A stretch of 64,000 bases of DNA. It comes from Entoloma clypeatum. Taxonomy: Eukaryota > Basidiomycota > Agaricomycetes > Agaricales > Entolomataceae. Shown piece by piece: positions 29,157 to 40,583 of this stretch (position 1 is its first letter; each line of letters begins with the position of its first letter). Under the pieces are notes generated by a model. It made no database searches and was not told where the DNA came from. It saw nothing but the letters and a program-made list of their open reading frames with translations. The stretch spans positions 3,658,001-3,722,000 of the forward strand of contig OY751493.1 in assembly GCA_963565915.1 (NCBI GenBank), read 5' to 3'. The translations under genes were made by a program, and so were the position numbers.

Positions 29157-31859
29157 TTAGATACCAGGGGCTTTAGGACTAGTTGCATACGAGTTCTCCA
29201 AGCCCGAGAGGCTGTCAATCATGCTCGACCCGCTAATTACACCCGTTGTTGCTATCAAGAAATTCCGACCTTTGATAGCGGACCAATCACTTCTTGACGA
29301 TACACGCAGGATCTGGTTCAAAAAACACGAACCTCTGTTCTGTCGACCAACCCACCTCAACGCAGCAATTTCTGTATAGGTGCATCCTCCTAAGAAAAAA
29401 ACAACGGTCGTTGTCGCATGGTCGTGACTTTGCACTGCCGGAAACTCAATAATCAAGGGAAGGCAATGGAGTAAGACCTCACATAGTGAACCAAGAGAAG
29501 GTTCTCGTCCCCCCGGATGCTTCTGCACCACAAGGTCAACGGTTGCGCCGGGTATGGTTGCCACCACGTCCTCAAATCCTTTCCACCCTACGATTGGATG
29601 CGCCTGAACTCTTCCTTGTGCTTCTTGTTTCCCATTGACGGCTTCGTTATTTGCCTTCTCTGCAGGATTACTTATGACACCTCCTTTTTGAGCGATACAT
29701 TGTACAAGCCGGACGCTGATAGGCGCATATCCAGAATAAACGAAGCTGATATCGTTTTCGACTTCATCAAGGGCTTCTGGTGTATCGTCAATGAGTAAGC
29801 GCAGGGATTTGCGAAGTGTTGTGAACGGGTATTTCAGGGCTGCTATATTAAGGGATGTTGGAATAGGATTGGGTAGAAGGATGCCCAGCGTGGCTGATGA
29901 CAAGGACAACAAGAGCGGAAGTAGATTATATCCATACGCCTTTAAAGCGAAGGATTCCCTTGAGTAAACAAGGAGACTGCTAAAAGCCACTACAGACCTG
30001 TAAAAACTCTCTTTTGATATTCTCGAGCGTTTTTGTTTTGATTCCTCCGGCTGTTATGCTGGCAAGACATAGAAGACGCAGGATAGTCTGCATCTCTGCG
30101 CCCTGGGCGATCATTTCTTCAATAGCTGTTAGCTGTGCGTTTACTTCATATGAAGCGAGGATGTCTGCAAAGTTGTTAGACATAAAGAAGAGCGACGGAA
30201 ATCAGAATATCATGCTTTGTTGAATCTCGAGAGATTTGTTGAAACGTTCTGTTCTTGTGGTAGGAACAAGAAGCTCAGATATGCCGGTGTCTAGCCGCCA
30301 TCCCATAAATCTTTCATGAGTTGCAAAGTTACTCTGTATGCTCACGGAGTCGTAACGCCTGGTGCTCCGATTGGAGACCACCCAGTTTCCCAACGAAGTC
30401 GCGTAGTTGCGCCACAGTCTTTGACTGCAAATTTGTCTGTACAAAAAGACGTTCAATTCCATAATGGCTAGAAGCAAAAGAAAGAAAAAAACCTTGTAAT
30501 TCTCATCCAGCCGGCGAGCAACTTTATTCAGCTTTTTTCCTACTAGGGAAAAGTTTAGATCTCTGAGCTCGGAGAGTAGAGGGTCCGTCGCAGCGCTCAA
30601 ATGATATTTTTTCTTATTCTCTTTCTTTAAAGAGGTTGCTGAAGGATTTGTTGGTGGTGGTGGTGGTGGTGGTGGTGGTGGTGGCGCTGTCGATGGACCA
30701 GCTGCGTCAGCAGGAGGAGGAGCAGGGGGTGATACGAGGGATGCTGGTAATTCCACATTGGCTAACATGGATGTATTAGGAGATTTCTTTGCTTTGTGGA
30801 TATCACGCACAATTCTTTATACCAATTATCTCATCAATAAGCCCTTCATATGTGAGTTGGGTCAGAAGAGGTGTTATCATGTCGACGCGACGATCCAAGA
30901 CAATCAGACAGTCGATCTTATCGGATGGCGTTAGAAGTGTGTCGGGTGAGGATGTGCTTGATATTTTGTGAGCTTCGCGCATCAGAAGAGTTTGTAAACG
31001 CTATCTCGATACTATCAGACAACTGGAAGGTATGACTGCTGACGGCACTCACTGACGCATAGTCACCTTTCCCGACGATTCTCGGAAATAAACCATATAG
31101 CTTCTGAAGTGTTGTCAAAGCTTGCACTGAATCATATACGATGGTTTCGTCTCCATCCTGGAATTTGTTCTCAGTGGAGGAAGCATACGAGCGCAATGTA
31201 ATACCAACCACCCACAAATCTTTGAAAGCATTGTCATATTCAAGGGAAACGATATCATCGGCAAGTGGTATGAATTGCAGATTGTAGGATGATATCGTGA
31301 TATCTCCAAGGACTCCTTCCTCTTCGAGTATTTGGGTAACGAGCGTCGACAACCGTGGAACAAGGAGCAAGGTATATGTGTATTTCCGCGACTCCGCTGA
31401 ATGTCTCTTGATGTGGTCTGACGGGGTCAGTGTGGAAGTGCGTAGAGGTAGGCTATAGATATACCGGCAATGATCTTGACATGCTTTATCTTCGGTCGAG
31501 ACAGATATATGATATTCGTTGAATTCGACACCAGTGCGCCGGGTTCCAACCAAAATATTTTGTCCACTCCATGATGCTGTGAAGCCGCTCAGGGTAATGG
31601 ACATAATTAGATGGGAGACATACCTTCAGCAACGACACCTCCGTGACAAGACCAAGCGGCCCTGCAAGTGAAGGATCGAGGACAAGTGTTTTGGCTCCAT
31701 TGACCTAAGTGGTATTGAAGCCAACTTCCCGGGAAGGAGAAGATAGTCACGGACCGAATTGAGAGCGTCGACGAGAGATTTCCTGGCAATTTCTTTCAGA
31801 AGACTGACATCAATGAGAGACTCGAGCGGTCGTGATGTGGTTTCGGGAATAGTGGACAT
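29157..31859 (-). CDS. VPS33: Vacuolar sorting protein Vps33 (Sec1/Munc18 family)
   Basis: SM-family subunit of the HOPS/CORVET tethering complexes at the vacuole and late endosome. Multi-exon, roughly 700 aa, start ATG 31859. Early landmarks: [20 protein letters not shown] and [12 protein letters not shown]. Middle: [30 protein letters not shown], then [20 protein letters not shown] and [10 protein letters not shown], the classic SM-protein core. Late: [14 protein letters not shown] and [18 protein letters not shown], which is specific to Vps33. A stretch in the middle (30640-30780) encodes about eleven consecutive prolines flanked by Ala/Pro/Ser, probably a disordered loop. It is followed on the same strand by NTE1 with about 97 bp between NTE1 stop and VPS33 start. 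Confidence 0.93.
30653..30684 (+). repeat. (GGT)n microsatellite encoding polyproline
   Basis: Roughly eleven tandem GGT units on the plus strand read as Pro codons in VPS33 on the minus strand. Trinucleotide periodicity keeps frame, so length can vary between strains without frameshift. Confidence 0.85.
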
Positions 31860-31955
31860 GGAAGTAGCTGTGTCGTGACTTCTGCATGAAATATGTAGTT
31901 CATTGAAACAGTGTCTTCTTACATAAAAGCAACGATTATTCTGCTACATTGGTTT

Positions 31956-34900
31956 TCAGATAGAATTACGGCGAACACTACGGCCGTTCTTCTTCCCACT
32001 GTGGGCCCCCCCCTCCCCCCCAACACATGCCGAGGGGAGTCTATCCTCTTCGCCCATTTTCTTCAATATTTCCATGGCTGCCTGATATCCAGTCTGGTGT
32101 ATTTCTTCGAATTTTCCAAATTGAAGAGTTCCGTACTAAATTACATGAATTCCATTGATGATGTGTATGAAATAAAAGCGTAGTATGACATACCTCATGG
32201 ACCGGCATCTGGATGTAAAGACAGCCTTTCGCCACCTTGGCTTCCTCCAATGTTTTTACGCTTGAGACACTGAAGAGAAATCAGACGACTGCTAGGTGGA
32301 AAGGTTTCGGGAACATACTACGCCAATCGGCTCTGGATTTCCGTGATAGCAGGCACGTATCTGGCATTTGAGAAAGGGTTCCATCTGTTGATCAACAGCC
32401 ACCAGCCAGACACTGTATCTCCAAAGTTTCGTGGGCGGTTATCATCAAGCTTGCCGATTGGTCAATGTCGGTTGCGTTCCGGTAGAAAGAAACTCACCGA
32501 GCCAACATCACACGCAAAGACTGCACTAGCACCCATCGAGAACATCGCGGATACCTGGGGTGTGCGTTAGAGATGTCTGAAGTCAAAAATATGGGCGGCG
32601 TTACTGGTAAGTTATCAACTGAGGGACAGGTTCAGAGATATGCATTTCCAGATTACATGACATTGCTTACTGTAGCCTCCATCAACTAAAAGGTTCCCAT
32701 TCTCGCATATGGGAGGTAGTAGACCCACTAATGACATCGATGCACCTATCCAGAATAGTCAACCCTTTCGTGAACTACAGAGCGAAAATTTCAAAGCGTA
32801 CGAATGAATCTCCATGCATAACCAGTTTCATGGATTTCCATCCGAGAATTTATGATGTTCGTGGTGTTGCAGAAGTATGGTAACCACATGTCTTCGATAT
32901 GAAGATCATAAAAAGCCTGTACCATAGTTAGCCTATTCAAAATGACTCGAACAAGAGACTACTACTTTGAATATCGATCTATTGAATTCATGTCCCTAGG
33001 GTCGGAGTTAGCACAACAGAGTGGGCGATAAAAAGGGATCTGGACCGTCGTGTATGCGACAATAGGATATGTCACATCGGAAAGAATCCGCCATATGTTT
33101 CCCATTCTCCCGCTGAATTGTTTGGCACGTGCGGTACTCGAAATGATATCTGCTTCCCGTGCATAGAGTCCGCCAATCAAGGCGCCAATGCTCGTGCCTA
33201 GAAGGCCCGTAAGTTGAACGAAGACGGCTCAACGAAATTCTGAATACTAACCTGCAATATGATCGATAGGGATCTCATACTCTTCCAATGCGCGAAGTAA
33301 ACCCTTGATGAGATTTGAGTAAAAGCTGCGGCTAAAAAAGGGCAGGACGCATACCAAATGCGCAATGCCACGAGCACCACCGCCACCCAGCACTAGCCCA
33401 ATCGACTTCCCACAAATCCGTCGAGCGATCCGGGAAAAATCGTTGAAATGCGAAGGACGTTGAGGCCGAAGATCAGCAGTCGCACCACGGTATTTCTGTA
33501 TACCACTTTGTACTTTGTCTTTCAGGTTTTTAAGGGCTGTTACTGCATCGGGATCCCTTTGGTGGACTGGTACTTTTGAGAGAGGCAGAACGAGACCCTA
33601 AACAGGCGGAAATCGGATTGAAGTATACACGGTCGTGTGTAAAAGACCCACCGACAGCTCAACATGCATGTGCCTATGCACCCATGGTCGGTTCTAAACC
33701 GGAGGTCAATTTTGCTCAATGACCAAGTTTGATTCAAGATTGACCAACCTTCAACCATTCACGCGTAGACCCAGGTATGACGGAACGATCCGCATGGAGA
33801 AGAATCAGCTCCTTGCGAGCGGTTGTCTTCATTGATAGAAGTAATCTTTCATATTCGCCTAGACCCGGGTCATCCCCCATGCCCACAATCATGACACAGT
33901 CAGCTTGCCGAATGCATGTCTGTGTCCAGGAGCTGTTGACGGGCGAGTCTGCGACATACAACACGGTACGGTATTTCTGTTCTTGATCAGCCAGCCAGCC
34001 CGCAGACTGAAGATAAGTGGTTAGATTGCCATCAGGGAAAGATGAGGACCTTACTTTCAGCTTTCCCATACGGGTGAATGCATGTCGACCCAAATGGCTT
34101 GAGATAGAGGCTTGATTGAGGAAAGAAGTGGAGGCTCCAATGCCTTCGAGTGCTGCCTGAAGTTTACGTGCAAATGCATCAATCGGAACGGTACGTGAAA
34201 CTGGCAAGATGGCAACAGTCTTCAGGTTCGTGTTACTGTGACCAAGTTCCGAAGTCGAACCCCGGACCGCCGACGAATCGACCTCGTCCCTTACACGTGA
34301 AGCAATCATTCGTAGAAGCCTGCAAATCTCACGCCATGAGCTCAGAACCTAGTAAATCCAAAACCTTACTGAGCCGTGGTTTGTGGATTCCTGGACAATA
34401 TTGAGAAAACGATGTTCACGATGTCCAGCTTGAGCTTACCTCGCAGATATTGCATTGAAGAGTGTTTGAGGCATTCGGATGAGTTCCGTATCACGAATCG
34501 CATGTACCGTATTCCGTCGCTTGGAACTGGTGATCACGTCCAACTCCCCAACCGTATCGCCCTGGCCATATTCCCCTACGATAGTGACATCCCCAGATTC
34601 CGTCTCAGTTATTGCCCTGAGCCGTCCGTTGATGACGATATAAAAACTATCGCTGACATCTTCTGGCCGCCATAAAACTTGACCGGCGTGTACTTGGACC
34701 CAGTCAAGGGAGGCATCGATATGCAAGACTGTGCTGTCATGAAAGATTGGATGGAAGTAGAGTAAGCGACAACTCACTTAACGGAGACAGCAAGGATATC
34801 AGGCGTTTTGCCAGGGTAAGCAAAACAATCGGCCGCTTTTCAAGTAGACGTTCCAAAGCTTGGGAAGACAACGCTCCAACGTACGTATCGGTCTTTGCCA

Positions 34901-37415
34901 CGATGTCAACGTATGAAGCAGTGTTACAGAGTGAGGCTTTGAAGATTGAGTGAAGCGAACATTAGAGTTACAAAACGGGCTTACAAAGGTACCCGGCAAT
35001 CCCTCCAGGTTTGACAGTGAACAGTAGCTTCTGTTGGGGATTCTTACCATTTCCTTTGGCATCAGACGCTCCTGATACCATATCGACTGCAGAGGGGGTT
35101 TCAGCAGGCAAGAGGATGTCCAGGAATCCTTCAATGACGTAAAACAAGCCTGCAATAAGAAGTGAATAGCGAGCTTTTACAAAACCACCCCTTGGCCGAC
35201 CTGTATTAAGTTCTCCTGCCTTCGCCAATGTCGATCCCTTGGCAAAAAACAAAATCTCGACCTCATTATCGAGGCCACTCATGTATCCTCCATTTGAAGT
35301 CATTGAGCTTCCAGTGAGGCTGGACGTATCATCGCCGCCGTCGAGCAATGAGAGAGAGCCGAATGGGGAGATAAAGGTCTCAGCTGGGCGCCGGTCAGTA
35401 GGTCCTATTGCGGGGGATGTCTCAACCGAGTCGCTTCCACTCAGCGGAGGCTGCAGAAGGCCGATCGATTTGGCAATGCACGACATCACCTCTTCTCTCA
35501 GATCAAAATCGTCCGAAGATCCGAGACCTCCGCGTGGATCGTGTTTCGCCTCAGAATCATGGAAAAGTCGTGGAGTATTCACAAGACTGTACGATCGACT
35601 GGACGGCTTGTATGTATCGTTCGCGGAACCAGATGCAATGAGAAGGTCGCCAGGTTGAACGGTATCCCGCGAACCTCTACTGAAAGGCAAGGAGTGCTGC
35701 CGTTTCTTAATCGCAACTGGTACACTCGCATGGTCCGTTGATAACTTTGACGACCTCCGCAGAGATTGATGTGACTTCGATTTCGGTGAGGACATTATGG
35801 GTGAATGGGCGACGCTGAAGTAATCGCTGTCAGTATCCGAAGACCTCCCATCGAAGCGTTGGCGCAGATGCTGGAGACCGCCTGACTCATAGAATGTTGC
35901 AGGTAAGGGATGACAGGCGAGGTCATTGATCGCTTTTTCAGTTCGGAGCACCTCACTCGTTAAACCAAGATACCTATGGGCGGCATGGAAAGTAACACGG
36001 GAAAACCTTGTCAATATCACTAAAGGTAATGTCAATAGGAAGTTCTAGCAAATTCGGTTCAAAGGGAACCTTGAACGATGTGACCAGTAGCTTTTGGAAA
36101 GTTTTTCGTGAGTCTTCGAAATGCTTCAGCAGGGATGACAGCAAGTGTGGTATCTTCAGCAGCGCGAACGACCACTCCACGATGCACAGAGCTGGGCCTT
36201 ACCCGTTCCTCGAGAGAGAATGAAGAGGTTTGAGTGCTGTGCAATTCCTCGGGAAGGTATGGAGAAAACGAGCCACTCATTGTCGGTGACGAAACGTCTT
36301 GCGCATGAACTGTGGATGCTGTAGATGATATTGAAGACCTTCTAGCATGCCGTCTACTGGTCTCCAAATCGAGTCGCGATACGTCAGAATCTGTTCGATG
36401 GCGGGATGGGAGTGATGAATCGTTGCCTAGTGCGTATTCATCTGTTCTATTAGGAGGTTCATCTTGCCAACTCATTTTGACATCCTCAGTGAAAAGACTG
36501 AGGATCGTGAATAAACTTGAGAGAGTCCCCCCACTCCTGACTTCATTGAGTAATTGATAGCCATTCATATCCTCGTGGTCCCAAGAGCTCTGCCGAGCGA
36601 TAGGTTGGCCGGTCTGTGCAAACACCTGAATCATCCCGTCGACAACGCAATAAAAGCTTTTGTCCTGATCTAGTGACATGCTGTCCCCAGCAATCAATCT
36701 CCTTGTCTGCAGGTGCCTCGCGAGTTCATGAAAGACCTGGTGAAGTGGTGAGGTAATGCTTTCATCCGCATGGAACTGAGCCAGATATTTACCGGTTTTT
36801 CGAGCTGATCAGGGGAAAGACATATTGAGTTGTCTTACAATAAAAAGATGTAGCACATCACTTACGAACCCGAACACACGGACTGCTTGGAGGAAATCGT
36901 CGAGATAGTTATGGAATGTCGGTGGTGGATCTTTTATGAAAATAGTGCTGTAATCAAAAGGTCTCAATCAAAAAACATCGCAAACTGACCTGTATTGACA
37001 TCAGGATGAAGTTCATTCACATCTGGTTTGACCAGTGGAGGTTCCTTCAACTGCGTGTAATCATTGAGATACCGAAAGCGTATCCAGTAGTTCAGGGCAA
37101 TTGCGGACACCACAAATAGGACAGCAAAGTTCCAAAAGTTTAGCTACAAAGCTATGATCAACCTATGCCGCCTGAGCCAAGCCTCAGAGGAATTATACCG
37201 TCAATGTCATGGAATACGAGAGTATTGCATAGATAAATCGAGGAACCGTTATTGTTGCGAATGCGACGAGAGCCCTTGTCCATGATAAGATCCACACTGG
37301 TTGTTGGGTCGACTGGTTGTAAGGGAGAGCAACAGTAGAACTCACATATGACCCAAAAACAAGCAGAGATGAGTGAGACCAACGGGTGACTGCCAAATTC
37401 CATTGCAGGATCCAT
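31956..37415 (-). CDS. NTE1: Lysophospholipase NTE1 (neuropathy target esterase type)
   Basis: ER membrane patatin-like phospholipase that deacylates phosphatidylcholine in known family members. A long multi-exon gene, roughly 1,500 aa. The N-terminus (37415 downwards) has a hydrophobic segment fit for membrane anchoring. Cyclic-nucleotide-binding-like domains are visible at about 36700-36060 ([13 protein letters not shown]) and 34780-34440 ([15 protein letters not shown] and [11 protein letters not shown]). A Ser-rich linker lies between them. The patatin domain shows the oxyanion glycines VLGGGGARG (about 33370-33395), the serine elbow GTSIG (33184-33198, split by an intron after its first Gly) and the catalytic-Asp motif DGG (about 32676). 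The protein ends GRSVRRNSI, typical for fungal NTE1. The last exon contains long G tracts (32006-32021). Confidence 0.92.
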
Positions 37416-37547
37416 GGGCCCAGTGAATGAATGGACTTGCGGACAGCAGGTGTGTCAATTGATCACTGCGTCCAACTTTAAGTTGCGCTCGCGAACGTCA
37501 TCGACGGAGGATAGGCACGTGTTCGAAACACGCGTATGTAGTGTTAA
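37416..37547 (-). promoter_or_regulatory. Proximal upstream region of NTE1
   Basis: This 132-bp stretch lies between the NTE1 start codon and the MITE. No TATA box was obvious. The transposon therefore sits inside what must be the NTE1 promoter region. Confidence 0.35.
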
Positions 37548-37549
37548 TA

Positions 37550-37572
37550 CAGTCAACTCTGTCATAACCCAT
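37550..37572 (+). repeat. MITE left terminal inverted repeat
   Basis: 23 bp, identical to the reverse complement of 38053-38075. Confidence 0.95.
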
Positions 37573-38052
37573 ACCCCTCCGTGGACCCCTAAGACCTATG
37601 GGTTATCATAGAGTATGGGTTGCGACAGAGGTCAATTCTGGGCCGGTATTTTCGACGTTTTTGGGCATTTAAGGTATTAAGCTATATTAGTTTTACGGAG
37701 ACTGTTTTTGAGCACATCAAGAGGGTTCTTGGCTGGCATTGGTACAATGGTACACCATAAATTGAAAATTGTTACAGTGAATATGCTCTCTCTGTCCATT
37801 CCTTCCATTCATGACTTGCATTGGACCTTTCTCTGTAAAATGATAAATTGCTTTTGTTTCTAAGGTACATGTTTTGCTCAAAAATAGTTTGGATTATTCC
37901 CAAATATGGTCCACCTATGGGTTATGACACTGGAAAAGGGTATGGGTTATGGGGTTTGGGCGAGGTATGGTTTTTTTGCCAAATTTCTCGGGATCGAACT
38001 CGGTGGACCTCAGAAACCTATGGGGTTTCACAGAGTATGGGTTGTCACAATG

Positions 38053-38075
38053 ATGGGTTATGACAGAGTTGACTG
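38053..38075 (-). repeat. MITE right terminal inverted repeat
   Basis: 23 bp, identical to the reverse complement of 37550-37572. Confidence 0.95.
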
Positions 38076-38106
38076 TAGTACAAGCCTCTCTATTCCTAAC
38101 CATCAT

Positions 38107-40458
38107 TCAAAAAGTATGCTCTGTTGAATCCTTCCCAATAGCAGACGTGCTCGACGATCCAGAAGAAACTATCGAGAGGATCTTGTCGATGTAGTTCGCA
38201 CCGCTCCTGCAACGGTGCTCGTCACTCGCATTTATTGGCATGTATAAGTGAAGACAAACCATCGTTGGTGTGTCAATACATCGCAGCCTATTTCCTTCTC
38301 CTTTTGCTGGATAAGCTCAACGTAAGCCAGCATGCCATCTTCTTTGAAACGTGCCGCAAGCTCGGCTGAACGACGATGAATCAGTCCAGGTAGAGATGTT
38401 GTGAATTAAATTATACCGGAAACGACGGCATTGCTATGAAGACCTGCCAGTGAAACAAGCTGAAGCACAAATCTGGCAAGGACATAATCAACGTCTCATG
38501 CGATAGAAAAGTCCGCGATCTTACCCTTCTTTGGCAAGCTCCCAGATGAAGTTTTTCAGATCGGCCTCTGCGGGTCGGTATATCAAAAACGGACCAGTCG
38601 AACAACGACTTTCCTTACTTGTGAATCCGTGCTGGGACCAATTGAAGCTAGGACTGAGATTATATACAAGCCATCTGGCCGGAAAACATCATGTCGCAGC
38701 GCAGTCAGAGCAGATGAGTGAAAAGGTACTTGCTTTCCGGGATATTTTTGTCTGATTTTTCTAGCGAAATACCGAGCTTGTTCAAGATCCGGCTTCTTGG
38801 TTTCCAGCCAAAGGAGATCCGAATATGGCGCGAATGCCAGCATACGTTTGATAGCACCCTTGAAAATTGAGTCACATTAGACAGGAATCAAAACTTACGC
38901 CGAAACGTACCTCAGTGCCGGCCGCGAAATGATAGTAGCCCTCCCGGGTTCGTGGAACTATTCGCTTTCAGCGACATCCCGAATACAAGGAATCTAGGGA
39001 CTAACGATCACAATCCCAGAAAACTGGCCCGCCCAAGATGTTTGCGGCAACTGCACGGGCTTCAGTGTGAGATTTGCCAGAAACAGCGGCGAGGTATGAT
39101 GCGTATGCAACGTCGTTGTCCGGAATGCTTGATTTGCTAATGGCCTTCTCGACAGCTGCGGCGCCCATTACAGCGAAGGCCACATGGAACACACGAAGAC
39201 ATGCCTTGGTTGAAAGTACACAACTCATGACTCGCCGTCCAATCTAGTTCGAGTTTATCGATCTCCGCGCCAGTCACACCTCTGGATTCTGCATCGGAAA
39301 GCACTTGAGCAAGGGATTGAGAGCTTGGGGTGGTAGTCCCGAGGATGAATTCGTGGTCGGCGGCATCAACATTGGAGGAGAGGAGATTTCCAGACTCTGA
39401 GTCTGTGCGTGCAATCAGGAGCATTGTCGATTTCAGCAAATCATTTTGGAATCGTGAAGCAACGAGTCGTGAGATATGTGTCGAAGTTGGAACTACAACC
39501 TTTCCAGCTAAATGTCCACACTGATGATAATTTAGTTCCTTGCAAGGTAACGAGCAAAGTGTAGCAAACCTTTTTACCACCATGAAGTTGGTCCTCCATG
39601 TGGATAGCAGACACTCCCTATGTCGAGCAAGTAATCAGTCAATACTCAATTGGACAAAGGCAAGACACCTCAAAGCATGTATTCACTGATTCTGCAAAAA
39701 GTTTGACGAGCTTCATCACAGCTGTCAGACCCCCATGGCTAACCAAACATTTGCTGTAGCTATTGGCAACGTTGGATATGAAAAAAGAACCTACCCAGTG
39801 TCAGCGTCCGCGATGATAGGCCTCAAGTAATCAATGTGTTCCATCTCAACCCTCTGCTCGGGAGAAGCGTTCCACCGCTCATCGAAGTGTTTCTTATCAT
39901 GGAGTTGCTGTGCACGGAATATTCTATGGACTTGGTTCGGCACAGTCGTGTAAGGATAGTCTCTGGAGAATGCGAATTGTCGGGATACGTAGTTTTCCAA
40001 AGTAGCGCGGAAACATACCCATAATCTGGGCCTACTTCGTTGTTTCCTGTAGTCAAAACGCTGGACGCGGCCCACCCAGAGACGTACACGACCTCTTGGT
40101 GGCGTGCCATTTGTGTCATCTGTACGGGGTCAATTGCACCCATGGTATGCACTGGCCTTCCTTCCGCGGCTGCCTTGGAGAACAGGGCATAAAGCTTGTT
40201 CGCAAGCATGGTGCCAGGAAGAGGGAGAACGGGAATGGATCCTTGTTTTGAGGCAACATCGGCAGCAGAGTAGGTCCGCTTTATGGAAGAAAACCTCGGT
40301 TGACTGAAGAAGTCTTCCATCTCGACGGTGCGTTGGTTGAACAGGGCGGTTTCTTGGACTTCGGAGAGCGGTTCGAGTGACAGAGAAGGTAGGTTCGACA
40401 TTGTTCGAGCTACGCGACGATAGCCAGAGAGTCTGATGCCCGTGCGCATGGAAAGCAT
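38107..40458 (-). CDS. ICL2: Isocitrate-lyase family enzyme, probable mitochondrial 2-methylisocitrate lyase
   Basis: Cleaves 2-methylisocitrate to pyruvate and succinate (methylcitrate cycle of propionate breakdown) if the subfamily call is right. Multi-exon, roughly 600 aa. The family catalytic motif KKCGH is present at about 39520-39580, split by an intron after KK. Other landmarks: RTYSAADVASKQG, VYVSGWAASSVLTTGNNEVG, DYPYTTVPNQVHR, YLRPIIADADTGHGG, LIARTDSESG, IDKLELDW and ARYFARKIRQKYPGK. DYPYTTVPNQV and the Ser/Arg-rich N-terminus from ATG 40458 (MLSMRTGIRLSGYRRVAR) favour the mitochondrial methylisocitrate lyase branch over glyoxylate-cycle ICL1. An upstream in-frame start at 40539 exists but would precede the presequence. 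Confidence 0.85.
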
Positions 40459-40583
40459 TCTGGCCCACAGGTGGAACCAATCGTCCTGGTCAGTCTGGCG
40501 GTACAAGGTCCGGCATTGAGTCGGCCCGCTCACCCTCACTATACACTGACGCGAGACACGAGGCCCTTCTTTGAAACCACACT

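Larger units (their letters stand above)
37550..38075. mobile_element. 526-bp MITE, Tc1/mariner-like (TA target duplication)
   Basis: A perfect 23-bp terminal inverted repeat, CAGTCAACTCTGTCATAACCCAT, is found at 37550-37572 and inverted at 38053-38075. The element is flanked on both sides by TA (37548-37549 and 38076-38077), matching Tc1/mariner target-site duplication, and the TIR begins with CAGT as in many elements of that superfamily. There is no transposase frame, so it is non-autonomous. The interior holds further copies of ATGGGTTATG-type motifs and an imperfect direct repeat (37580-37626 and 38001-38048). It lies 30 bp past the stop codon of the methylisocitrate-lyase gene. Confidence 0.9.

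Noticed and set aside
34240..34275. tRNA-like T-arm sequence (GTCGAACCCCGGAC)
   Set aside because: It lies within NTE1 and no matching acceptor stem, anticodon arm or A box was found around it.
38107..40458. Assignment as glyoxylate-cycle isocitrate lyase ICL1
   Set aside because: The catalytic motif does not discriminate, but the mitochondrial-type N-terminus and the DYPYTTVPNQV block fit the methylisocitrate lyase branch better. A phylogeny would settle it.
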